DNA from: Anaerolineaceae bacterium UBA5404 | GTDB lineage: Bacteria > Chloroflexota > Anaerolineae > Anaerolineales > Anaerolineaceae | NCBI GenBank assembly: GCA_002409625.1 | Contig: DHNY01000002.1 | Coordinates: 104,661 to 168,660 of the forward strand | Direction: 5' to 3' | DNA length: 64,000 nucleotides | Part shown: positions 1 to 8,220 of the stretch, piece after piece | How the letters are laid out: every line of letters begins with the position of its first letter | How positions within the stretch are numbered: position 1 is the first letter of the stretch | The notes under the pieces: generated by a model | Told to the model about the DNA's origin: nothing | The model's database searches: none | Seen by the model: the letters and a program-made list of their open reading frames with translations, nothing else | Made by a program: the position numbers and the translations under genes

Positions 1-138
1 CTTTTACATCCTCAGCGAGACGCCTCGGCAAGCAGAGTGGGAGTTTTCAGGCGAAGCCAAAGAAACACACTAACCACTCTCAGCATTCCAGACCGGTGTT
101 CCAAAGCAACCGCAAACACAAAAACCATCCACCCATTA

Positions 139-166
139 TTGAAAAAAACAGCCGCCGTGCTATAAT
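139..166 (+). promoter_or_regulatory. Sigma-70-type promoter of the chelatase gene
   Basis: TTGAAA at 139-144, a 16-base spacer, and the extended -10 TGCTATAAT (158-166). Predicted transcription start is near 173. A Shine-Dalgarno AAAGGA (177-182) then leads to ATG 189, so this gene has a short ordinary leader. Confidence 0.6.
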
Positions 167-188
167 CCTGTCTTGCAAAGGACAGACT

Positions 189-1310
189 ATGAACCATACC
201 CGTATCTACCCATTCACCGCTATCGTTGGCCAAGAGGCCATGCTCCGCTCGCTCATCCTCAACGCCGTAGACCCACGCATCGGAGGCGTGCTTATCCGTG
301 GCGAACGTGGCACCGCCAAGTCCACCGCTGCGCGTGCCTTGGCCGCTCTCCTGCCCGATATTGAAGTCGTAAAAGGCTGTCGCTTTGCCTGCGATCCTGC
401 GCAACCCAGCCACTTTTGCACGGAGTGCCAGGAACGAATGGCTGCCGGTGAAAACCCCTTGCCCACTGAAACCCGCAAGACGCCTTTCATCAACCTGCCC
501 GTTTCCGCCACCGAAGATCGCGTGGTGGGCACTTTGGACATTGAACGTGCCATTCAACTTGGCGAACGCCATTTTGAGCCCGGCGTGTTGGCGGCTGCCA
601 ACCGGGGCATGCTTTATATTGATGAAGTGAACCTGCTTGATGACCATGTGGTGGACATTTTGCTTGACTCGGCTGCCATGGGCATTAATGTGGTTGAACG
701 TGAAGGCATTTCCTTTAGCCATCCCGCGCGCTTCATTTTAGTGGGTACCATGAACCCCGAAGAAGGTGATCTTCGCCCGCAGCTACTGGATCGCTTTGCC
801 TTTTCTGTGGATATTCATGGCATTTTGGATAAAGCCAAGCGTGTTGAAATTATGCGCCGTAACATCGCCTTTGAAGCTAACCCGCTGGCTTTTCAGCAAA
901 ACTGGCAAGAAAAAGAACAAGAACTCTCAAACAGAATCAAAGCCGCGCAATACTTTTTGGATGAAGTGGGCTACACCCAGCGCGACTTGCAGCTGATTGC
1001 CGAGCTCACCTCCTCGATGGAAGTGGATGGCCACCGCTCGGACATGGTTATCCTCAAGGGAGCCCGGGCGCAAGCTGCTTTTGACGGCAGACGCCGCATT
1101 TCGCCGGTGGATATTGGCATTGCGGCTGAGCTGGCATTGCCGCATCGGGTCAAGGCGGGACCCTTCCGCAAGAGCGGTGTGGGCATTGAAACCCTCAACG
1201 AAAAAATTGATGGGCTCAAAATGCAAGCTATCGCCCAGGAACCGGCTGAAGAAGCTGATGAGGAGATTCCGTCACCCGACGATTCCGATAAAAAAAAAGC
1301 GAACCGCTAA
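189..1310 (+). CDS. Magnesium/cobalt chelatase AAA+ ATPase subunit (ChlI/BchI-like), zero-frame product
   Basis: A 373-residue AAA+ ATPase of the magnesium chelatase subunit I family, which hydrolyses ATP to drive metal insertion into a tetrapyrrole together with a D subunit and a large H/CobN subunit. Walker A (GERGTAKS) is at residues 38-45 and Walker B (LYIDE) near 142-146; four cysteines (C64, C68, C77, C80) lie in the insertion between them. ATG 189 is chosen because AAAGGA precedes it by 6 bases; an upstream ATG at 96 would lie ahead of the promoter. The zero frame ends at TAA 1308-1310, just after nine A residues and an acidic tail. The von Willebrand part follows in the -1 frame, so this is probably the short product of one chlD gene. 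The metal (Mg or Co) cannot be told from this. No other chlorophyll gene is nearby. Confidence 0.88.
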   Translation: MNHTRIYPFTAIVGQEAMLRSLILNAVDPRIGGVLIRGERGTAKSTAARALAALLPDIEVVKGCRFACDPAQPSHFCTECQERMAAGENPLPTETRKTPFINLPVSATEDRVVGTLDIERAIQLGERHFEPGVLAAANRGMLYIDEVNLLDDHVVDILLDSAAMGINVVEREGISFSHPARFILVGTMNPEEGDLRPQLLDRFAFSVDIHGILDKAKRVEIMRRNIAFEANPLAFQQNWQEKEQELSNRIKAAQYFLDEVGYTQRDLQLIAELTSSMEVDGHRSDMVILKGARAQAAFDGRRRISPVDIGIAAELALPHRVKAGPFRKSGVGIETLNEKIDGLKMQAIAQEPAEEADEEIPSPDDSDKKKANR

Positions 1311-1332
1311 CGGATGGTCCGCCTCAGGCGGA
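1290..1332 (+). promoter_or_regulatory. Candidate programmed -1 ribosomal frameshift signal
   Basis: Nine consecutive A residues (1290-1298) are read in the zero frame as AAA AAA AAA followed by GCG. Slippage by -1 on the last two lysine codons moves reading into the frame of the von Willebrand domain, in which TAA at 1289-1291 has already been passed. The zero-frame stop is only 10 bases on. A perfect hairpin, TCCGCC-TCA-GGCGGA, occupies 1318-1332 as a possible stimulator, and AGGAG (1261-1265) could act as an upstream stimulator. Both lie somewhat farther from the slip site than in the E. coli dnaX signal. A sequencing error in the A run is the main alternative. Confidence 0.65.
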
Positions 1333-2329
1333 GCCTGCAGAAGATAATTCCCAGCTCGTTGGCGAAAGCCAGCAAGAGATTTTTACCACGCTTGACGCGC
1401 ATTGGTGGGATGGTGGCCAGATTATGGAAGCTGGTGAAACCTTTGAGCCGCGCCAGTTGGATACCCCACTTGACGAAATGGTGCGCAAACAAGGTGGCAG
1501 ACGTTCGCAAACCCGCTCTAAAACCAAGCGTGGACGCTATATTGCTGCGCGTCATGCGCCAAATGATACATCCGACCTTGCCTTCGATGCTACCTTGCGT
1601 GCAGCCGCACCTTATCAGCGCAGGCGCGAGACCTTAAAAAGACAAAACAAAGTTGCTTTTGCGGTGCGTTCAGCGGATTTTCAGAAAAAGATTCGCATGC
1701 GTAAAACCGCCAACTTAATCCTCTTTTTAGTAGATGGTTCCTGGTCTATGGCGGTGTCTGAGCGCATGTCGGCAACCAAGGCGGCGATTTTATCCTTGCT
1801 CACTGATGCCTATCAGCGGCGTGACCGGGTGGGTTTGGTGGTCTTTCAAAAAGATCGCGCCACGCTGGTGCTTTCGCCCACAAGTTCGGTGGTTTTAGCC
1901 CAACGTGCCATGGAAAACATTCCCATTGGTGGCAAAACACCCTTGGCAGCCGGTTTGGTGATGGCCTATGAGGTTGTGCAACGTGAAAAGATTTTGCATC
2001 CAGATGTACAGCCCTTGTTGATTGTGCTCACCGATGGCGCTGGCAATGTGGCTTATCAGTCCGGTCGCAACGTACCCCAGGAGCTCGAAGAACTGGCCAG
2101 CATGTTCAAACGCGAGAAAATCCACAGCGTGGTCATTAACATGGAACAAAAAGTTTTTGACGCCGGTCTGGCGCAACGTTTGGCAGACCAAATGGGCGCG
2201 ACATGTTATACGGTTGATGAGCTCAAGGGTGATGTGTTGTATGAGACGGTGCAGAAAGAAATCATCTTGCCGCGTGGCCCCAACTATCGGGATGCCGCGC
2301 CGGTGATGGCTACCAATCGCGACTGGTAG
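1298..2329 (+). CDS. chlD: Chelatase von Willebrand (ChlD/BchD-like) domain, reached by -1 frameshift
   Basis: This is the C-terminal half of a ChlD-type subunit: an acidic/proline-rich linker, a basic stretch, then an integrin-I/VWA domain with an intact MIDAS. The MIDAS comprises D-G-S-W-S (nt ~1735), the Thr of GGKTPL (~1933) and the Asp of LTDGAG (~2032). The frame is open from 1292, and the linker region before the first ATG (1424) looks coding. ATG 1424 has no Shine-Dalgarno, and there is no GTG or TTG upstream of it in frame. Translation most likely enters from the preceding frame at 1298, giving a fused protein of about 713 residues, a normal ChlD length. The stop TAG 2327-2329 is one base from the convergent next gene. 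Independent initiation at 1424 remains possible. Confidence 0.8.
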   Translation, partial: SEPLTDGPPQAEPAEDNSQLVGESQQEIFTTLDAHWWDGGQIMEAGETFEPRQLDTPLDEMVRKQGGRRSQTRSKTKRGRYIAARHAPNDTSDLAFDATLRAAAPYQRRRETLKRQNKVAFAVRSADFQKKIRMRKTANLILFLVDGSWSMAVSERMSATKAAILSLLTDAYQRRDRVGLVVFQKDRATLVLSPTSSVVLAQRAMENIPIGGKTPLAAGLVMAYEVVQREKILHPDVQPLLIVLTDGAGNVAYQSGRNVPQELEELASMFKREKIHSVVINMEQKVFDAGLAQRLADQMGATCYTVDELKGDVLYETVQKEIILPRGPNYRDAAPVMATNRDW

Positions 2330-2330
2330 G

Positions 2331-2816
2331 CTAGTTGTTATTCGATTCGTCAATTAGACGGTCAACAGCAATCACCACAGCAATAAAAACGTCCTGCAAG
2401 GAATCGTCATATATATCTAATCTATAGGTATCGGCGAAAGTTAGCCATTTTTTAGAAATAGTACCGACAGTTATTCCTCTTTGAATGAGGGAAAACTCAT
2501 GGCCCCAAAAATCACCAGAGACGTTAAGACCTAAATTATCTGGGTCGATGTCAATGTCGCGGTGAAAGAGGGTGAAGTTACTTTTGATTCTGATTTCCCG
2601 ACCATCAGCAAAACGAACGATAAATTTTGGCAACAAGGTGAGAACAACCCGGTCGATGGTGAAAATATGTTGCCCATATGCATTGGAAACATGCACCGTG
2701 TTGCCGATGAGGCGAAATGCCTGGTCTACTTGATAAACGGTCTCGCCGTTCTCATCTGTAATGGGATAGTGGTCTAATATCTTAAAAAATTTCTGTTTGA
2801 TGTATAAAGACTTCAC
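2331..2816 (-). CDS. LURP-one-related / YxjI-like family protein
   Basis: A 161-residue protein of the LURP-one-related (YxjI) family, small beta-barrel proteins of the Tubby-like fold with no settled biochemical role in bacteria. The sequence shows the family pattern of alternating short beta strands (KQKFFKILDHYPITDENG; VYQVDQAF; HVSNAYGQHIFTI; WLTFADTYRLDIYD) with no signal peptide and no membrane segment. It starts with GTG (2816), preceded by AAAGAG. It is convergent with the chelatase gene, with one base between the stop codons, and divergent from the EPS regulator; the two outward promoters share the ~90 bp between them. Family assignment is by overall resemblance. Confidence 0.72.
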   Translation of the reverse strand: MKSLYIKQKFFKILDHYPITDENGETVYQVDQAFRLIGNTVHVSNAYGQHIFTIDRVVLTLLPKFIVRFADGREIRIKSNFTLFHRDIDIDPDNLGLNVSGDFWGHEFSLIQRGITVGTISKKWLTFADTYRLDIYDDSLQDVFIAVVIAVDRLIDESNNN

Positions 2817-2854
2817 GGTGACTCTTTCTGTTCAATAAGTATTGAAGCCTAATT

Positions 2855-2860
2855 ATTATA
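2855..2860 (-). promoter_or_regulatory. -10 element for the LURP-one-like gene
   Basis: On the minus strand a perfect TATAAT lies about 40 bases before GTG 2816. A -35 box at the right distance is weak. It faces away from the MarR promoter at 2873-2899. Confidence 0.4.
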
Positions 2861-2872
2861 GCGTATCTTGAT

Positions 2873-2899
2873 TTGACAAAGTCATAATTCGGTTATAAT
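2873..2899 (+). promoter_or_regulatory. Near-consensus promoter giving a leaderless mRNA at the head of the glycan locus
   Basis: Perfect TTGACA (2873-2878) and perfect TATAAT (2894-2899) are separated by a short 15-base spacer. The predicted start of transcription (~2906-2907) falls on the TTG codon 2907, nine bases before ATG 2916. There is no room for a Shine-Dalgarno, so the mRNA should be leaderless or nearly so. The short spacer suggests room for activation or repression. Confidence 0.65.
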
Positions 2900-2906
2900 T
2901 CATTCA

Positions 2907-3458
2907 TTGAATTATATGGAACAAGAACGCATAAAAAACGAACCCAGCCATACGCTGGAGATGCTCACCCACATCGAAGCCAACCCGGATATTTCGCAAG
3001 TCGGGTTGGCGGATGAACTCGGTGTGGCGGTGGGCACCATCAACTGGCACCTCAAGCGCATGATCAACAAAGGCTATGTCAAGGTCAAGCGTGCGCAACG
3101 CAAAAAGCTGCGCTATATCATCACGCCTGAAGGCATCGCCTTGCGTGCTGCGCTCACGGTGGATTACATCAAGAACTCTTTTAACCTTTACCGCCTGGTG
3201 CGCCAACGTACCCTTAGCGCGTTAAACGAATTGCGCTTTCAGGGTTATGAACAAGTTTGCATCAGCGGCGGCGAAGACGAAGTGGCAGAAGTGGTGCGCC
3301 TGACTTGCATGGAGCAAGGTGTGTTCATCTGCGACAAATCAGACAACAAAACGCCTATAATTCATATTCAAGGCATCAAACTTGCATTAAAATGTCCGGG
3401 CGATAGGTCATCTGATGACGCGCCTGAAATTGAGAGTAGAGGTACGCATGTGGAATAA
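2907..3458 (+). CDS. EPS-associated MarR-family winged-helix transcriptional regulator
   Basis: A 183-residue regulator (180 if started at ATG 2916) with a winged helix-turn-helix in residues ~12-85 (ISQVGLADELGVAVGTINWH is the recognition-helix region). A short C-terminal domain of Rossmann-like character follows (VCISGGEDEVAEVVRL). This layout matches the MarR-like regulators found at the head of exopolysaccharide loci. The gene overlaps the GDP-fucose synthase gene by 11 bases and is the first gene of the long surface-glycan operon, so it probably controls that operon and itself. Start choice is uncertain: TTG 2907 coincides with the predicted transcription start, while ATG 2916 is the ordinary codon. 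No ligand is apparent. Confidence 0.82.
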   Translation: MNYMEQERIKNEPSHTLEMLTHIEANPDISQVGLADELGVAVGTINWHLKRMINKGYVKVKRAQRKKLRYIITPEGIALRAALTVDYIKNSFNLYRLVRQRTLSALNELRFQGYEQVCISGGEDEVAEVVRLTCMEQGVFICDKSDNKTPIIHIQGIKLALKCPGDRSSDDAPEIESRGTHVE

Positions 3459-4407
3459 TTTAGATCTCAGCCAGAAAAGGATTTGTGTAACGGGTGGCGA
3501 CGGTTTTTTGGGAAAACATCTGATTAGCCGTTTGGAGCATTACGGCGCTAAGGACGTTTTTGTGCCAATCTATCCGGAATATGACTTTGTGAAAGGTGAA
3601 GATGTGGCGCGCATGATTGCCGATGCCAAGCCGGATATCATCATTCACCTGGCTGCCAAGGTGGGCGGTATCGGCGCAAACATGGAAAAGCCGGGCGAAT
3701 TCTTTTATGACAACCTGATGATGGGTATTCAGCTTATTCACCAGGCTTGGCAAAAAGGTGTGGAAAAGTTTGTGGCTATTGGCACTATTTGCGCCTATCC
3801 AAAATACACGCCCATTCCTTTTAAGGAAGAGGACATTTGGGACGGTTATCCTGAAGAAACCAACGCGCCCTATGGTCTCGCCAAAAAGATGCTTTTGGTG
3901 CAATCGCAAAGCTATCGCGAGCAATACGGCTACAATTCGATTTTCTTGTTGCCAGTCAACCTCTATGGACCCGGCGATAACTTTAACCCCGCCAGTTCTC
4001 ACGTCATTCCGGCTTTAATCCGTAAATGTTTGGAAGCCAAAGAGCGTGGCGATAAGGAAATTGTCGCCTGGGGTGATGGCTCGCCAACGCGCGAATTTAT
4101 TTATGCTGAGGATGCCGCGGAAGGCATTACGCTTGCCACCATGCGCTATAACAGCTCAGATCCGGTGAACATTGGCTCGAGTTTTGAGATTAGCATCAAA
4201 GATTTAACCGAACTTATCGCGCGCTTGTGCGAATTCGAGGGCGAGATTGTGTGGGATACCAGCAAGCCAAACGGCCAACCCCGCCGCAAGCTTGACACCA
4301 CCCGCGCCAAAGAACGCTTCGGATTTGAAGCGAAAACCAGCTTTGAAGATGGTCTAAAGAAGACCATCGCCTGGTACAAAGAGGAGCGTGCCCGTGGGCG
4401 TGGCTGA
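3448..4407 (+). CDS. fcl: GDP-L-fucose synthase (GDP-4-keto-6-deoxymannose epimerase/reductase)
   Basis: A 319-residue extended SDR that epimerises and reduces GDP-4-keto-6-deoxy-D-mannose to GDP-L-fucose with NADPH. Visible signatures are the nucleotide-binding GGDGFLGKH near the N-terminus, the GTICAYP motif carrying the cysteine counterpart of the E. coli Fcl active site, the catalytic Y-x3-K in NAPYGLAKK, and the conserved SHVIPALIRK segment containing the catalytic His. Length matches the family. ATG 3448 is preferred, with AGAGG just upstream; it overlaps the regulator gene. The GDP-mannose 4,6-dehydratase that should supply the substrate is not in this window, so it must lie elsewhere or this enzyme uses a related substrate. 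Confidence 0.86.
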   Translation: MWNNLDLSQKRICVTGGDGFLGKHLISRLEHYGAKDVFVPIYPEYDFVKGEDVARMIADAKPDIIIHLAAKVGGIGANMEKPGEFFYDNLMMGIQLIHQAWQKGVEKFVAIGTICAYPKYTPIPFKEEDIWDGYPEETNAPYGLAKKMLLVQSQSYREQYGYNSIFLLPVNLYGPGDNFNPASSHVIPALIRKCLEAKERGDKEIVAWGDGSPTREFIYAEDAAEGITLATMRYNSSDPVNIGSSFEISIKDLTELIARLCEFEGEIVWDTSKPNGQPRRKLDTTRAKERFGFEAKTSFEDGLKKTIAWYKEERARGRG

Positions 4408-5251
4408 TGAGAAAGCGGTCGTAAAATCCGCGCCAAATCTGGTCGTGCTTAAGCCACGTAAAGGCTGGCTGGGTATTGACCTAAAAGAGCTCTGGCAATA
4501 CCGCGAGCTGATTTACTTTTTAACCTGGCGCGACATCAAAGTGCGCTACAAGCAAGCCGTTTTGGGCATCGCCTGGGCTATTTTGCAACCGGTACTTACA
4601 ACGGCGATTACCTCGCTGGTTTTTGGGCTTTTGCTCAAAGTGCAGTCGGACGGATTGCCTTACCCGGTGTTTGTGCTTTCGGCATTATTGCCCTGGCATC
4701 TCTTCCAGCTGAGTTTGCAAAAAAGCAGCATCAGCTTGGTGGGTAACGCCAATTTGATTACCAAAATTTACTTCCCGCGCATTATTATTCCAATCAGCTC
4801 GGTTTTGGCGGTGATGGTCGATTTTCTCATCTCGTTGGTACTGCTCTTTATTGCCATGGCAATTTATGGCATTACCTTAAAGTGGACGGTGCTGTGGGTG
4901 ATTCCGCTCACGCTGTTAGCAGTGTTTGCAGCATTGGCGGTGGGTTTGTGGCTTTCCGCGCTAAATGTGCAGTATCGCGACGTGCAACAGATGGTGCCTT
5001 TCTTGCTGCAAATCTGGATGTACGCCACGCCTATCGTTTATCCAATCACCACCATCCCTGAAGGCACTTTGCGTTATCTTTACAGCCTTAATCCGATGGT
5101 GGGTGTTGTGCAGGGCTTTAGGTGGGCGCTGTTTGGCGGCTCCCCACCCGACATGACGCTTTTAGTCTCCACCGTGGCGGTGCTTTTGCTGCTGGTGGGC
5201 GGACTGTTTTATTTCAAGCGCATGGAAAAAACTTTTGCGGATGTGGTGTGA
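4394..5251 (+). CDS. wzm: ABC-2 type polysaccharide export permease (Wzm-like)
   Basis: A 285-residue inner-membrane protein of the ABC-2 family with about six transmembrane helices. The N-terminal cytoplasmic motif LIYFLTWRDIKVRYKQAVLG is typical of O-antigen, teichoic acid and capsule exporters. It should pair with the ATPase encoded directly downstream to move a lipid-linked glycan across the membrane. Several GTG codons could start it; GTG 4394 is chosen because AAAGAGGAG (4378-4386) sits seven bases upstream. The start overlaps the end of the fucose synthase gene, and the stop TGA shares bases with the ATG of wzt. Confidence 0.88.
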   Translation: MGVADEKAVVKSAPNLVVLKPRKGWLGIDLKELWQYRELIYFLTWRDIKVRYKQAVLGIAWAILQPVLTTAITSLVFGLLLKVQSDGLPYPVFVLSALLPWHLFQLSLQKSSISLVGNANLITKIYFPRIIIPISSVLAVMVDFLISLVLLFIAMAIYGITLKWTVLWVIPLTLLAVFAALAVGLWLSALNVQYRDVQQMVPFLLQIWMYATPIVYPITTIPEGTLRYLYSLNPMVGVVQGFRWALFGGSPPDMTLLVSTVAVLLLLVGGLFYFKRMEKTFADVV

Positions 5252-6534
5252 TGGCGAACGATAGCTATTCCGTCATTGTTAAAAATATCGGCAAACGCTA
5301 CAAAATTGGCGCAGCCCAGGAGCGACAGGATACCTTACGGGATGTGCTGGTTGCTGGCGCACGAAAAATCGGAAGCGCATTCAAGCGTGGAAAATTGGCC
5401 AAGGCGACTGATGACCATATTTGGGCTTTGCGTGATGTCAGTTTTGAGGTTAAGCAAGGCTCGGCAATTGGCATCGTTGGACGCAATGGTGCTGGCAAGA
5501 GCACGCTACTAAAAGTCCTTTCACGCGTTACCGAGCCAACTGAAGGCTATGGTGAATTACGCGGTCGGGTTGGCTCGCTTTTGGAAGTAGGCACTGGCTT
5601 TCATCCCGAGTTGACCGGCAGGGAAAACATCTTTTTGAATGGTGCCATTTTGGGCATGACCCGCAAGGAAATCAATGCCCGATTTGATGAAATAGTTGAC
5701 TTTTCAGAAGTAGAAAAGTTTATTGATACCCCCGTAAAACGCTACTCCTCCGGCATGTATTTACGCCTGGCATTTGCGGTGGCAGCCCATCTTGAGCCTG
5801 AAATTTTGGTTGTGGATGAAGTTTTAGCGGTGGGTGATGCTGATTTTCAGCGTAAGTGTTTGGGTAAAATGGGCGATGTGGCTGAAAGTGGTCGCACAGT
5901 GCTTTTTGTGAGCCATAACATGTCGGCAATTTTGCGCCTAACCGAAGAAACCATCGTTTTGGATAAAGGACGCGTCATCAAGCGCGCGCCAAGTGCCGAA
6001 GCGGTTGATTTTTACCTGAACCGGGGTATGTCTAAACTTGGCGAACGCTATTGGGAAGACGATGAAGTGCCCGCCAACGCCGTGCCGTTCCGTCCTCTTG
6101 CTATCCGTGTGGTGGATAAGGACGGAGTGGTTTCGGATAGTATGCGCAGTGTGGACCCCATCACGATTGAAATTGATTATGAACTGGAACAGGATATCAC
6201 TGGCTTGCGGGTGGGTTTTTACCTCAACAGCACACGCGGTGAGGCGATTTTTACCAGTTTTGACACAGATTCAGAGACCTTATTTAAACAATACAACATG
6301 CGGGCAAAAGGTGTTTATACCAGCCGTTGCGTCATCCCTGCAAACACGCTCAACGAAGGGCGTTTTGTGCTTGGGGTGAACGCAAGTTCCTATCGGGTGC
6401 GACGCTACTTCCAGGACGACCAGGCTTTGAGCTTCTCGGTCGACGCCAGCGGCGCACCGGGCACGCATTGGCCAGAACCACGACCGGGTGGCGTTCGCTT
6501 GCCTCTGGCGTGGGATATCCAGGAGAAAGGATAA
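5251..6534 (+). CDS. wzt: Polysaccharide ABC exporter ATPase with C-terminal glycan-recognition domain (Wzt-like)
   Basis: A 427-residue ATPase partner of the Wzm-like permease. Walker A is GRNGAGKST (residues ~77-85), the signature region is YSSGMYLRLAFA (~165-176), and Walker B with its Glu is ILVVDEVLAVGD (~185-196). Residues ~270-427 form a beta-rich domain like the Wzt C-terminal carbohydrate-binding module, which in related systems recognises a modified glycan end before export. This suggests the exported polymer carries a terminal cap. ATG 5251 overlaps the wzm stop, indicating translational coupling. Confidence 0.9.
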   Translation: MANDSYSVIVKNIGKRYKIGAAQERQDTLRDVLVAGARKIGSAFKRGKLAKATDDHIWALRDVSFEVKQGSAIGIVGRNGAGKSTLLKVLSRVTEPTEGYGELRGRVGSLLEVGTGFHPELTGRENIFLNGAILGMTRKEINARFDEIVDFSEVEKFIDTPVKRYSSGMYLRLAFAVAAHLEPEILVVDEVLAVGDADFQRKCLGKMGDVAESGRTVLFVSHNMSAILRLTEETIVLDKGRVIKRAPSAEAVDFYLNRGMSKLGERYWEDDEVPANAVPFRPLAIRVVDKDGVVSDSMRSVDPITIEIDYELEQDITGLRVGFYLNSTRGEAIFTSFDTDSETLFKQYNMRAKGVYTSRCVIPANTLNEGRFVLGVNASSYRVRRYFQDDQALSFSVDASGAPGTHWPEPRPGGVRLPLAWDIQEKG

Positions 6535-6537
6535 GAG

Positions 6538-8220
6538 ATGAGAAATAGAATCAAAGATTTTATTGGCAGTATTCCATACAGCGCGGAGCTCTTTTGGGCA
6601 GTGCGAGGCGCGCATCGACCCTGGTCGGCGCATTATCGCCTGGGTGGCATCAAAGATGTGCTCACACAGTCGGTGCATGAGGTAAGGGTAAATGCGGTTG
6701 CAAACCCCAACCCTAAAAAAGTATTTATTTTTGCCTCTTTACATTATTGGATCGAGCAAGCCGGCTTAATTGCCCTGGCGCTGGCTGGTCAGGGGCACGA
6801 GGTCAAACTGGCATATTTGCCCTTTGCCGAGTGGGATAAGGACATCAACCGCTTTGATGTACGTCGCCAGGACCTCTACACGCAGGATTTGCTCAACCCA
6901 ACCCGCGAAATCATTCAGGTTGCCCCATTATTGGCAGACGTTTTGCGTTACTATCGCCGTGATGTGGCGGATTATCCCGCGCAATTAGTGGATATTGCCA
7001 AACAGGTTTCACGCTATGACACCATGTACACCAAGCAAATTGAGGAAATTGAAGAAGATGATCCTTTGTATCTCTTCCGCTTCCGCCGTAATTTGCCCAC
7101 TGCTTTATCGTTGCAACGTACTTTTGAGCGTGAACGACCGGATGTGGTGATTGTGCCAAACGGCACCATTTTAGAAATGGGTGTAGCTTATCAAGTGGCG
7201 CGTGGCATGGGCATTGACACGATGACTTTTGAGTTTGCTGATCAACGCGAGCGCATTTGGATCGCCCAGAATGATGAAATCATGAGTCATGACACCAGCG
7301 CCTTGTGGGAAGGACTGGGGGCGCAACCATTGCCCGAAAAAGCCCACCAAGCGATGGAAGAGCTCTTTTCCGCACGGAAAGGCGCGCGTCTTTGGGGCAG
7401 TTTTGCCCGTCAATGGCAACAAAACCCGTCACAAGGCGCGGCTAAGGTGAAAGAATCGCTCGGATTGGATGAAAGACCCATTGCCCTTCTGCCTACGAAT
7501 GTCTTGGGCGATAGCCTCACCTTGGGGCGCGAACGCATCACCAGCTCAATGGCGGAGATGATTGTGGGTACTATCAGGCACTTTATCGAGCACGCAGAAG
7601 CACAACTGATCGTGCGCGTGCATCCGGGCGAGCTGAAAACGCATGGCACCTCAATGATCGACGTCATTAATGAGGCTTTTAAAGAACTGCCTGAGCACAT
7701 TCATATTGTGCGGCCAGAGGATAAAATCAACACCTATGACCTGGTTGAAATTGCTGATTGTGGCATCGTGTTTACCACAACGGTGGGGATGGAAATGGCA
7801 ATGGCGGGCATTCCGGTGATCGTAACCGGTAAAACCCACTATGCCCGAAAAGGCTTCACCCACGAACCAGCCGACTGGGATGCCTACACCAGCTTATTGA
7901 AAGCAATTTTTTCAGATCCCCAGGCTTACCGTCTGAGCGAAAAACAAGTTGAACAGGTCTGGCTTTACGCTTACCTCTTCTTCTTTGAATATTCCTTACC
8001 TTTCCCATGGCATTTGCTATGGCTGGCAGAAGATTTTAAAGAACGACCGATGAGCAAGGTTTTATCCACGCAAGGGCAAAAGCGCTATGGGCAGACTTTT
8101 GGTTACCTGGTGGGCGAGCCTTTGGATTGGGCAGCGCGTGGTTTGGCTCGACTTGAAGAGCTGGAGCATATCGAATCCGCTCAAGTTGCAAAACCAGCAG
8201 GGGAGACCGCGCATGACTGA
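6538..8220 (+). CDS. Capsule_synth-like GT-B surface-carbohydrate transferase (copy 1)
   Basis: A 560-residue soluble protein whose C-terminal half resembles the capsule polysaccharide synthesis (KpsC/KpsS-like) and CMP-sugar-dependent GT-B enzymes. Seen are the RVHPGE motif, the KINTYDLVEIADCGIVFTTT stretch with GMEMAMAGIPVIV (the typical sugar-nucleotide site), and a long N-terminal Rossmann-like half beginning KKVFIFASLHYW. It shares this architecture with the 541-residue protein at 21488-23113. Its place next to the exporter and sialic-acid-type genes suggests transfer of a CMP-activated or other sugar onto the polymer. The start ATG 6538 has AAAGGA upstream. Donor and acceptor are unknown. 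Confidence 0.7.
   Translation: MRNRIKDFIGSIPYSAELFWAVRGAHRPWSAHYRLGGIKDVLTQSVHEVRVNAVANPNPKKVFIFASLHYWIEQAGLIALALAGQGHEVKLAYLPFAEWDKDINRFDVRRQDLYTQDLLNPTREIIQVAPLLADVLRYYRRDVADYPAQLVDIAKQVSRYDTMYTKQIEEIEEDDPLYLFRFRRNLPTALSLQRTFERERPDVVIVPNGTILEMGVAYQVARGMGIDTMTFEFADQRERIWIAQNDEIMSHDTSALWEGLGAQPLPEKAHQAMEELFSARKGARLWGSFARQWQQNPSQGAAKVKESLGLDERPIALLPTNVLGDSLTLGRERITSSMAEMIVGTIRHFIEHAEAQLIVRVHPGELKTHGTSMIDVINEAFKELPEHIHIVRPEDKINTYDLVEIADCGIVFTTTVGMEMAMAGIPVIVTGKTHYARKGFTHEPADWDAYTSLLKAIFSDPQAYRLSEKQVEQVWLYAYLFFFEYSLPFPWHLLWLAEDFKERPMSKVLSTQGQKRYGQTFGYLVGEPLDWAARGLARLEELEHIESAQVAKPAGETAHD

Noticed and set aside
12..722. Long open frame on the minus strand opposite the chelatase ATPase gene
   Set aside because: It has no ribosome site or recognisable domain, and the plus-strand gene with Walker motifs occupies the same DNA.
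189..2329. Evidence for photosynthesis or bacteriochlorophyll synthesis
   Set aside because: ChlI/ChlD-like proteins also serve cobalt chelatases, and no other chlorophyll gene is present.
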